Below are positions 11,201 to 15,336 of a stretch of 18,166 nt of DNA, piece by piece. The notes beneath the pieces were generated by a model. That model did not search any database. It saw only the letters and a program-made list of their open reading frames with translations, and was not told the DNA's origin. The stretch's first letter is position 1. Each line of letters begins with the position of its first letter. The stretch is from the NCBI GenBank assembly GCA_028282395.1, contig JANQHY010000254.1, positions 1 to 18,166 on the forward strand. The letters run 5' to 3'. Both the position numbers and the translations under genes were made by a program. Origin of the DNA: Gammaproteobacteria bacterium. GTDB lineage: Bacteria; Pseudomonadota; Gammaproteobacteria; UBA12402.

Positions 11201-14200
11201 TTTCCATGCCAAACGATTACAGATTGTAAAACTTCAAAACAATAAAATTGGAAGCGAAGAGAGGAATCTTATTAATTTCTTTGAAAGAATTTTGAAGGAT
11301 GAAAATTCAAATTTTACGTTATGTAAGAAACTGACTGATAAACTGATTAATATCATGGTAAATAAAGATTACGATAAGTTGGTAAGTCAAGAAATTGTTA
11401 AGTTGTTTTCTAATGTATTGGGAAATGTCAAAAACAAAGCATTATTTAAGTATATAGCTAGCAAGTTAATTGATTCTTTAAAAATAAACAATTTACGTGA
11501 TGGTTTGTCTAAAGAAGTCATTTCCTTGTTGTCTTCGTCTATGAAAGAAGAGTTTGCTGCTAATGATAAATCCTTGTATGCCTATATAGCTGATGAGCTT
11601 GGCAAAAACTTTGATTTGCTCAATAAAGAAAGTAAAGACAATATTCTGATTGAGATCAAATTGGAGTTGGAAAAGGGTGATATGAACAATTGCTCTGCGA
11701 TGCTTGATTTATGTTGCCGTTTGTCTACAAAAGGACGTTTAATAAAAGGAGGAGTATTAGCCAAGGAGTTATTATCTCAACTAATTTCTGGCTTAACAGT
11801 GACAGGAGACAATGAGCTGTATGATAAGATCTGTGGTAATGTTGTCAAAAATATTTCTGAAGTATTTGTTTTGTTGAAGGATAGTGAGAGAGATCTTGTT
11901 GTAAAAGCTATTAAAGAGAAGTTATCTGCAGGGAAAAATAGCGCTGTTGTTATGAAGTCACGCTCTTATAAAATGATGCATGAACTGTGTAAGAAAATGA
12001 TTTCTAAGCTAAACTTGACTAGTAACAAAAACGCTAAAGATATAGTATCTTTGTTCGTTAATCTCATTGAAAATAAAGATAATCAAATTGATTCAGACTT
12101 CAATAAATCTCTGCAACCGCTTTTCGATAAAGCTATTGATAGTTTTATAGATATTCTGAAAGATGCTGGAAACTTATCTTATAATATTCGTCCTGATCTT
12201 ATTAAGGCAATTGACAAGGCATTTCCTTTGCTAAGCTCATCAAATCAGAAGAAAATTCTTGATATGGTTGTAGATGGTTTGAAAAACGAAAGTGGCAAAG
12301 CGGTTAATGCAGTTATGCTCCAAGTTGTTTGTGGCAAGTCATTTATTGACATGATGAAGAATACCTTAAAAGAGGATTCAAATAATGAGCGTACTAATAA
12401 AGTAATCGCAATAGGGGAATTATTGTGCTCAGAGGAGTATCTCAAGAGTAAGGGTGATGAGCTATTAGGCCTATTTGACTATATAGTATTAAATAATAAT
12501 GATTCAAATCAAGAGCTTTGTAATACAATATTTGACGCATGTACGGCAATTTTGATTAAAAAAGACTCAGACCAGGCAGTGTGTAAGAAAATAATTTCTC
12601 ATATGGTGAATTTGCTTAAGCATGACGATTTAAACGTAAACATGCGCACTAAAGTGGCCGCCCTATTGGAAACTGTTTTAATGAGTGATTTAGATGATGG
12701 GAAAACATATTTGTATGGCCATACTATTACTGAGCTTGCGAATGCTTTTGGTTCGCTTAGTAAAGATAGTAGAATTGCTGTTATTGATATGATTAGGAAG
12801 GGATTACAGCAAACAGAGAATGTCGGTTATCGTGCAAGGTTAGTTAAACTATGTGCCGAGTTATCTTCGAAAGAACATTTGACTGCTGACTATGCAGATA
12901 CGATATTGCCTTTAATGAAGACAGCATTAAAAATAGAGAGTGCAGATGGCGGGGACTGTGAAAAGATTATTAAAAATATTGCGCTTAATTATCATCTATT
13001 AGATGAGAAAAAACTATGTAGGACAAGTGTTGAGGACATGATTGAAAGTGTATTAACAATCAAAAAGAATAATGCTAGCGCGAAGTTTTATGCAAGAATG
13101 GAGTCTTTGCTGAAACAGCTTCTTTCAGCGGAACAGTTTTTTTCAAAAGATGATAATAAAAATAGTTGCAGAGGGGATTTGTTGCTGCTGGTTGAAAGGA
13201 TACTATCTGCGGATTCTTCTGAGAAAGTGTTACGTGCTTCTATTATTCAAATATATAAAACTGTTTTACTTGACAAGGATGCCGATCACGCACTTTGTTT
13301 GGCCATTGCTTGCTCTCTTTCCTCAAAATTGGAGAAACTGGATGAGGATAGTTCTGCAACTATTGGTAGTATGATTGAAGAGGGTCTGAAGAAAGACGGT
13401 GACGTGAAAGAAAGAATGGAGGTATTGTCTGGCAAAGGTACTAAAATGTTTGTTTACGTGCTACTCAGTCAATTAGCAAGTAATGATGTCAATGATTATA
13501 AGGGCACTTTTAGGCAACTAAAAAGATACTATAACCCAAGTGAGTCGAAAATTAAAAGTAAAATAGTTCGGGAGATTGCTGAGAAATATTATTGCACTAA
13601 CAATAGTGAGTTGCAATCTGCTGCCAAAAATGTTTTGGTTGACATGGCTAGTATGGGTATGCAACAACATAGAAATGCGTTAGTGATGGAAATGATGAGT
13701 GCAGCAACAGCGGATAATGTAGCGCAAACAAAAACAGAGGTAGAGAGTAGATTGGCTGTCCTTCTCGATCAGATTAGTAAGAATGAGTATCAGTATAAAA
13801 CCTCTAAAGGTTATTTCGCCCAATTTATGGATTATTGTACTGGCAACGGTGTGCCAGATCTCAAAGAGCAGATTGCGCAACACCAGCAGGTATTGATAGC
13901 GAATGGTGCAAACCCTGAGGTAGCTACAGCGATTAATAAGAGTTTGCTAAATTTAGAGAAAAAAGGATTGTCGTCTAATTCAGGTTCTAGTCTTCGCAAG
14001 GCCACTGTTGCCTCTATAGGGAAGCTACTATCAAATCGGAATATTAGCAATGATATTAAGCAAGAACAATTGAAATTGCTGAATAGCATAGTTGGTAAAG
14101 AAACGAATAAGAAAGTTTTAAAGGAAATTCTTGAAGCTTTGGGTGAGTTGACGTTGAAGCCAGGAAATGGTCAAGCTGCTGCGCGTCAAATTGCCATTGA

Positions 14201-14693
14201 GATTGCTATGAAGATTATGGAGAAAGGCAAATACATATACTGGTGGGGTAATGATAAAGCCATTGTTTCGGTATTACGTAATATTGATAAAGATATGTTT
14301 GCCGATGACGAGGCTGCAGATAAATTCCGTGAGAATGTTAAGGCGTACAGAAGCAAGTCAAAAGGCAATCTAGGCGATAATTTCACAGTAGATAAAGGTG
14401 TGGGTAAAGGCGCTAATGATTCTTCTTTAGCCTATGCTTTAAGCGTGTTGGGATTGAATACTAATGAAATGCTTAATAAAATCAACAATTTATCAGGAAA
14501 ATCCCCCGCCATTGTCCGAACTGTACCAGATAAAGGCAATGATGTCAACTCTGATATGCAATTTTCTCAAAAAGGGCAGAGCTTTGTTGCTTCCTTAGAC
14601 AAGGATAATGGCAATATCGTTGAGGTCAATAGCAATAACCCAACTCAAAGTGAATCTCCAGAGCATCTAGTTGCTAATGATCAAATGAATTAA
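2205..14693 (+). CDS. Giant helical-repeat protein of unknown function (4162 residues)
   Basis: I do not recognise this protein. It is a single open frame of 4162 codons, roughly 460 kDa. The N-terminus (MYDKEVKKIIKDAINNKNNK) is charged, with no signal peptide, and I see no clear membrane segment. The sequence is almost entirely predicted amphipathic helix rich in Lys, Asn, Asp, Ser, Leu and Ile; Pro is scarce and Trp very rare (about six, two adjacent at 4013-4014). This is typical of an alpha-solenoid. Regions: repeat type 1 (about residues 75-2226), a 17/18-residue tandem repeat (2349-2402), an Asp/Asn/Ser-rich linker (about 2746-2905), HEAT-like repeat type 2 (about 3036-3710), and a polar tail (4062-4162). 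I find no P-loop, protease, kinase, ankyrin or RTX signature. It has its own promoter and sits between truB and rpsO, which are normally adjacent. GC is lower than in its neighbours and AGA and ATA codons are common, suggesting acquisition or a different expression regime. It could be a scaffold or a secreted effector; both are guesses. Confidence 0.9.
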   Translation: MYDKEVKKIIKDAINNKNNKHDPIEIAKQISSEERKLYKQKQDPELKKQNTRDDKCYQAVRTEIVAEIFRFVSTNSKLPANLAVDILAELSKEPTNKAKPGRKSEMDYTVNAYLQQIVEENTGAERVLTKLESRGMIDAHIKVPNKINKLNTIKEKSAKDLERFLIKSGIISSSQKAFLMGRLFYQVEQNRMSKETAVKILLTLSKCQSKKGDYQKNYSLAKILSYSLSYIKHIPKNINKIKVKGHKETKFEAEQRKEQEYLAKIIPEIVKEVFRQCGLKDGWRNDYKIVQTHQALYKAYREYGTNHRFRAELVFNDMQAMVDSGALSLVDAAAFLRGLYHSANDLSNNRFNGATRARIISAALKLNNSNKYPALVKEFFNQIKQYESRKNLVSTPTGIVRCMYNNALKNKKNINPRDFINNILTLKEKGAASQEELLRDFAYIIKKSEINFSVSLNKYLKERCQNSDDDKHAAFLSDLKGVSSRNVEETKTAIKANFSCFNAKNLNTFYQAVNNSEGGDDLHLITEKSIIAYSKKNGLDATLKLLSDKEFLNKINSNKKTSDMIGRTFARLYAAHHEDETSLQKIMKVLTDNVGNYKKCDNFTDGIYKIGIMASVKGEESKKEFFYNALGKIATKKPLTYKFMLDEIKKAAVQNSFWSKIACKVFSDERKQVAIDRYKAVLPPKELEKRLNDLIPKMFDPKTPRDQVAIIKRNLTKKNNKHVDEILFGFNRSPYLNRYNHLRTKQDAEKAVTDMIALVNRNIISQKDAGNILNSLCQGIKEKKLIITEALFKNSPHTKGIIKGFFANVEDAAETIFHLNNGIENSESMYKADCELIHLGDLSTDEVIQIYSHLSSKGQAQAKIVSEHVLSTVIKRNYSDNVDIAKEFFKSVGDIYSTLYTMHKGFSSVNETMLAIEKVIELERLEVITTKEASNIIEKFYTQNTNKSHNDEIRLRVIAAMNRLIVDKSNADNNIFAILSPLYASNNKNIHKAVVVANDMARTFIGLNNGTIKNKEQIKDVVSDLVALVEKKAIGINLAVAVLKKIHEKTHTKDKSIAKIEDSPLISSALREKLVEYSKKSNKNTNDFKHAVVKRIISDIYIRAASVDDFDSFFENLSELHKNKMLDEEEIVAKLNAVYLLRFNTSEVVKLINGLSKKAETSPLAKSLLKRMLVSEKLALLLDKYCDQTYSGFLECLYNDQVIELAMNDQKVADFIATATALRYQHDWRLFKDEDKYGRHLTNDIKQWATVDQRIRSGKSSSSAINNDKKRVSKINVLSNKIMASIVEIEKGQYSSSANYSKKLISEIFGGRAKNLKFLDYRNVYKQYNSISNQYDADHLIKALIKAMDEGEITEKVAADILYYCTSGSLSSSSMDSSRASRIMISLIGKGEEFDPKEHLENQTSKENFLKMRNQFYKNCQEKCSNNEKTLLDGLYSNQYNSLAPGKNAEYNQTSKDSDAVIKDFFNLSHNDKQSAIEAMPIADAVSAVVYLFEKNSSNFSGIIASIMRTFGELNDEEDYFFASAILAKLLSNKKNNALVKKAFYERYKNIPAEKFFFEIASAMAFGSHYNNLYLPVGMMADLLAHVFSEYEKNKNKDEMINIDLYIAIYNGCAKHLDGDNGIVHQNMFRLARDFFARLKEDQITSLLKRVVKDQNSNYYQQETTFFKEISSLVNGGVLRAYNGVQILYKLVKADKEEAAIFYETVSKRLDADLTNGYKKENLEDFRILKGVFSELTKEQILDLVLLSAKKRVNDNQNLELPAKADNFIAGMEIIKLAGSGLIDDNKMLSIVTDFCADKNKKKCANLFYELVDRVESDKERFSKLAKGFVAKLVNVDKFNSSKTFFKDALYESNNNCDAYYKAGRIINKLVKSERLGILKLADVKDIVSSLCRDDDSVNNVCKVLIDNFKASPSEENKSLVKHVFSHLAKTNNEAFKKALFDIMAENKNNPNVINIVNEILKKECLPDDRNSILQYLINGVPFHGTVTNQKKPIETSSTYRKVICDLVIDIYKNDDGGFDANDEVIRDLSRYLIEEFLKGDRGDNFDKMVADLLSSNSYKKHVMMELYTIYANNSINHDKILELINAMALATEDDCQIITTLEHLAERMPTYQKVKLISDLFCYSIKTDSDSFPFIKNELINLSKLHDDKKDINVGEIMLGVVKSFNNNDFPCSRKGLKMLDDLAISVYNEMDSISEDKVKKLFQLMEEKILSPKNVAERFYHIVNGKGRNYNKEIKSLVPELLNLYNKVNNPKNKKENKEFDKVAFNENFYLVMKVLCDRFSYSESKGFIGKIYTELRSEPEEKVRRAIGNICVDALLSSKDDQVKRNKVLSNEELTEKAIEMNNTLSRKGVSSKKLLQALNKEMENKGLSNDALNELNQKIRNKSVSNKNLTDELVVVILSLNDVELISQALLGARKDLFDKVVKGLNTKTATAVLLKINEYLLESCIRSILYSCCENAKGDYRAICDVLEPLLSKLPKNKEIVKKLMRDLSNNPNVTKNRGLHKIISGALNYCSKYNIGGSDALEEIIVSISLKQKRGFEKIAGDYMLSVNSKSSGCKLIFDKEFRDSAKGIIVKLGAKVENDKQSKKGFYKMLLDAAKDGDDEAKLLVKEVFSELIFRVKKSGGHGLSLIDENFKNNIKKYRRLRNEKGLLKDSEKKVLDKVIYDMVTAGDVKNVEQANLAVSNMSHLRSLPGMSDAIGGNEDLDAAKILFQAFFTSGDEELLNQIDSYNLKTEQLIECSLNSSTSFPEGNDKSGYTVGGVSLNKNTVNKNKEILTTYLSDKIYAGYVEGENNGKSNPYSQNHSIHQSLNPELNESESHRILVEATDRAVNKFYQRTDISEALDDIDSDNSMYDNGFDKIKNLIYSNDDNSFAIRENQHSYFGNDDGYASFDDDNGQSYTDILIDMVVEKAEKDNDGIVDDKHVRLLCQLDQNDYSDSQKFFSAVIDGLASKNSSNKKINHQILSGVLAKSSSNNTYQQLLSNKLSPNDYAEFILFHAKRLQIVKLQNNKIGSEERNLINFFERILKDENSNFTLCKKLTDKLINIMVNKDYDKLVSQEIVKLFSNVLGNVKNKALFKYIASKLIDSLKINNLRDGLSKEVISLLSSSMKEEFAANDKSLYAYIADELGKNFDLLNKESKDNILIEIKLELEKGDMNNCSAMLDLCCRLSTKGRLIKGGVLAKELLSQLISGLTVTGDNELYDKICGNVVKNISEVFVLLKDSERDLVVKAIKEKLSAGKNSAVVMKSRSYKMMHELCKKMISKLNLTSNKNAKDIVSLFVNLIENKDNQIDSDFNKSLQPLFDKAIDSFIDILKDAGNLSYNIRPDLIKAIDKAFPLLSSSNQKKILDMVVDGLKNESGKAVNAVMLQVVCGKSFIDMMKNTLKEDSNNERTNKVIAIGELLCSEEYLKSKGDELLGLFDYIVLNNNDSNQELCNTIFDACTAILIKKDSDQAVCKKIISHMVNLLKHDDLNVNMRTKVAALLETVLMSDLDDGKTYLYGHTITELANAFGSLSKDSRIAVIDMIRKGLQQTENVGYRARLVKLCAELSSKEHLTADYADTILPLMKTALKIESADGGDCEKIIKNIALNYHLLDEKKLCRTSVEDMIESVLTIKKNNASAKFYARMESLLKQLLSAEQFFSKDDNKNSCRGDLLLLVERILSADSSEKVLRASIIQIYKTVLLDKDADHALCLAIACSLSSKLEKLDEDSSATIGSMIEEGLKKDGDVKERMEVLSGKGTKMFVYVLLSQLASNDVNDYKGTFRQLKRYYNPSESKIKSKIVREIAEKYYCTNNSELQSAAKNVLVDMASMGMQQHRNALVMEMMSAATADNVAQTKTEVESRLAVLLDQISKNEYQYKTSKGYFAQFMDYCTGNGVPDLKEQIAQHQQVLIANGANPEVATAINKSLLNLEKKGLSSNSGSSLRKATVASIGKLLSNRNISNDIKQEQLKLLNSIVGKETNKKVLKEILEALGELTLKPGNGQAAARQIAIEIAMKIMEKGKYIYWWGNDKAIVSVLRNIDKDMFADDEAADKFRENVKAYRSKSKGNLGDNFTVDKGVGKGANDSSLAYALSVLGLNTNEMLNKINNLSGKSPAIVRTVPDKGNDVNSDMQFSQKGQSFVASLDKDNGNIVEVNSNNPTQSESPEHLVANDQMN
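2427..8882 (+). repeat. Type 1 helical repeats in the giant protein (coding)
   Basis: Diverged copies share the consensus G/N-x-[ILM]-[ST]-x-x-x-A-x-x-[IL]-L-x-x-[LC]. Examples by residue start: 75 (NSKLPANLAVDILAEL), 189 (QNRMSKETAVKILLTL), 323 (DSGALSLVDAAAFLRGL), 760 (NRNIISQKDAGNILNSLC), 923 (ERLEVITTKEASNIIEKF), 1029 (VEKKAIGINLAVAVLKKI), 1123 (NKMLDEEEIVAKLNAVYL), 1349 (DEGEITEKVAADILYYC), 1675 (NGGVLRAYNGVQILYKLV), 1779 (GSGLIDDNKMLSIVTDFC), 1873 (SERLGILKLADVKDIV), 2207 (MEEKILSPKNVAERFYHI). Several modules also carry a helix with [VIL]-x-[KR]-x-F-F, for example at residues 374 (ALVKEFF), 801 (IIKGFF), 883 (DIAKEFF), 1459 (DAVIKDFF) and 1630 (RLARDFF). Spacing is irregular, from about 80 to over 400 residues between the copies I can see, so intermediate copies have probably drifted. 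Confidence 0.6.
9249..9407 (+). repeat. Three tandem 17/18-residue repeats inside the giant protein (coding)
   Basis: Residues 2349-2401 hold three consecutive copies of a short helix-turn unit: SRKGVSSKKLLQALNKEM, ENKGLSNDALNELNQKI and RNKSVSNKNLTDELVVVI. The aligned G/G/S positions are 2352, 2370 and 2387. The pattern is N-K-[GS]-[VL]-S-[NS]-x-x-L-x-x-x-L. The DNA copies differ at many bases, so this is an old duplication. Confidence 0.65.
10440..10919 (+). other. Asp/Asn/Ser-rich linker in the giant protein (coding)
   Basis: About residues 2746-2905 break the helical pattern. The stretch is rich in Asp, Asn, Ser, Tyr and Gly, for example EALDDIDSDNSMYDNGFDK, IYSNDDNSF and YASFDDDNGQSYTD. 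It separates the type 1 repeat half from the type 2 repeat half and is probably flexible. It does not fit an EF-hand loop. Confidence 0.55.
11310..13330 (+). repeat. Type 2 (HEAT-like) helical repeats in the giant protein (coding)
   Basis: A second motif recurs: [DN]-x-x-[LV]-[CYF]-x-x-I-x-x-x-[LV]. Copies by residue start: 3036 (NFTLCKKLTDKLINIM), 3077 (NKALFKYIASKLIDSL), 3121 (DKSLYAYIADELGKNF), 3202 (DNELYDKICGNVVKNI), 3435 (NQELCNTIFDACTAIL), 3456 (DQAVCKKIISHMVNLL), about 3498 (DGKTYLYGHTITELANAF) and 3694 (DHALCLAIACSLSSKL). The first three are spaced 41 and 44 residues, a usual HEAT/armadillo period; others are multiples or half-steps. Second helices such as RIAVIDMIRKGLQQ and RDLVVKAIKEKL follow several copies. 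Confidence 0.6.
14388..14690 (+). other. Polar, probably disordered C-terminal tail of the giant protein (coding)
   Basis: Residues 4062-4162 follow the last helices and the WW pair at 4013-4014. A short possible helical patch (SLAYALSVLGLNTNEML) is followed by low-complexity polar sequence. The final 42 residues (from 4121) are rich in Ser, Asn, Asp, Gln and Glu. Such tails are common C-terminal secretion signals in effectors of type IV systems, but no specific signal can be confirmed here. Confidence 0.4.
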
Positions 14694-14828
14694 ATTTCTG
14701 CGTAAATCGTTGATGTGGTTAACACCAGCCGAGAGTAGACACGATCACTCAGCGTAGCGCAGAGCTGTTAAGCTTACATTAAAGCCAAATTGGCGAATCT
14801 CACCACCACACAATTTCCTCAGTTTCGC
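14694..14828 (+). other. Spacer downstream of the giant gene
   Basis: No gene is visible. An imperfect hairpin CTC-A-GCG / CGC-A-GAG with loop TAG (14748-14764) and a short odd palindrome GCCAA-A-TTGGC (14784-14794) are present, neither followed by a T-run. I therefore see no intrinsic terminator for the giant gene, and its transcript may run into rpsO-pnp. Confidence 0.5.
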
Positions 14829-14943
14829 TTGCTTTACCTATTTACAGCACGTAGAATAGGGAGCGATTGGGAGAGGAGGCTCAAAGGGTTAAGTATTAAC
14901 AGGGCAGAGACGCTATTAATACTCAATCCTTTTCCTCAGTTTC
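14814..14943 (+). repeat. 13-bp direct repeat spanning the rpsO promoter region
   Basis: TTTCCTCAGTTTC occurs at 14814-14826 and again at 14931-14943, 117 bases apart. The first copy ends just before the predicted -35 box. The second forms part of the 3' arm of the leader helix. A 13-base match within about 300 bases is unlikely by chance. Confidence 0.6.
14829..14857 (+). promoter_or_regulatory. Predicted sigma70-type promoter of rpsO-pnp
   Basis: TTGCTT (14829-14834), a 17-base spacer and TAGAAT (14852-14857, 5 of 6 to consensus). Transcription would start near 14864, giving a leader of about 127 bases. rpsO has its own promoter in E. coli too, so this placement fits. Confidence 0.5.
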
Positions 14944-14947
14944 CAAT
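14866..14947 (+). promoter_or_regulatory. Structured rpsO leader, candidate S15 autoregulatory element
   Basis: Bases 14866-14879 (ATTGGGAGAGGAGG) can pair with 14934-14947 (CCTCAGTTTCCAAT). This gives 12 pairs, including two G-U wobbles, interrupted by two adjacent purine-purine mismatches. Enclosed within it, AGTATTAA (14892-14899) pairs perfectly with TTAATACT (14916-14923). The fold starts at the predicted transcription start and ends 43 bases before ATG 14991. In E. coli, S15 represses its own mRNA by binding a folded leader. That this fold does so is inference. Confidence 0.45.
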
Positions 14948-14990
14948 TATGATGTAACATATTGAAAATTAAGAAATAAAGGGGAAAACT

Positions 14991-15269
14991 ATGTTAACCA
15001 CAACTGAAAAGGCAGAGATTATTAAGACCTGGCAGCGTGAAAAGAACGACACCGGCTCGGCTGAAGTTCAGGTTGCGCTGTTATCAGCTGATATTGCCAA
15101 GCTAACCGAGCATTTCAGAAGTCATAAGCACGATCATCACTCCCGTACTGGGCTGCATCGCAAAGTTAACCTGCGCCGCAAGCTGCTCAAGTATCTGCAT
15201 CGCATCGATCGTGAGCGCTATCGCACACTTATTAAAACGTTGGGGCTGCGTGATTCCATTGCGGCTTAA
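14991..15269 (+). CDS. rpsO: 30S ribosomal protein S15
   Basis: S15 is a primary binding protein of the 16S rRNA central domain. It binds a three-way junction and starts assembly of the platform, and it also contributes to a bridge with the 50S subunit. The 92-residue product matches E. coli S15 (89) along its length: [20 protein letters not shown] (residues 19-38), the RNA-binding [13 protein letters not shown] segment (47-59), RRKLLKYL (62-69) and the C-terminal [11 protein letters not shown]. The last four residues (SIAA) extend past the usual end. AAAGGGGA (14978-14985) provides a good ribosome binding site 5 bases from the ATG. It has a predicted promoter and a structured leader of its own, and pnp follows after 67 bases. 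Confidence 0.97.
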   Translation: MLTTTEKAEIIKTWQREKNDTGSAEVQVALLSADIAKLTEHFRSHKHDHHSRTGLHRKVNLRRKLLKYLHRIDRERYRTLIKTLGLRDSIAA

Positions 15270-15295
15270 CAGCCTTCATGGCGCTATGGTGGCTG
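15270..15295 (+). promoter_or_regulatory. Hairpin that excludes the rpsO-pnp terminator (candidate antiterminator)
   Basis: CAGCCTTCAT (15270-15279), loop GGCGCT, ATGGTGGCTG (15286-15295) form a 10-position stem with one T-T mismatch and one wobble. Its 3' arm overlaps the whole 5' arm of the terminator that follows, so only one of the two can form at a time. Confidence 0.5.
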
Positions 15296-15312
15296 CTGAC
15301 AGCCATTTTTTT
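15290..15312 (+). terminator. Intrinsic terminator / attenuator between rpsO and pnp
   Basis: TGGCTG (15290-15295), loop CTGA, CAGCCA (15300-15305) then seven T residues (15306-15312). This is a textbook rho-independent terminator, if short. It lies 25 bases upstream of the pnp start. E. coli also has a leaky terminator between rpsO and pnp, so partial read-through is likely. Confidence 0.75.
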
Positions 15313-15336
15313 ATATTAAACTAAGAGAGATAGTAT

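Noticed and set aside
2205..14693. RTX adhesin, non-ribosomal peptide/polyketide synthase, or ankyrin-repeat effector
   Set aside because: There is no signal peptide or Gly/Asp nonapeptide repeats, no carrier or adenylation motifs, and no TPLHxA ankyrin signature. The long size alone does not support these families.
1913..14739. GAGAGTAGA present on both sides of the giant gene (1913-1921 and 14731-14739), as if a target-site duplication
   Set aside because: A 9-base match between two 300-base spacers is expected by chance about one time in three. No terminal inverted repeats, integrase or transposase accompany it.
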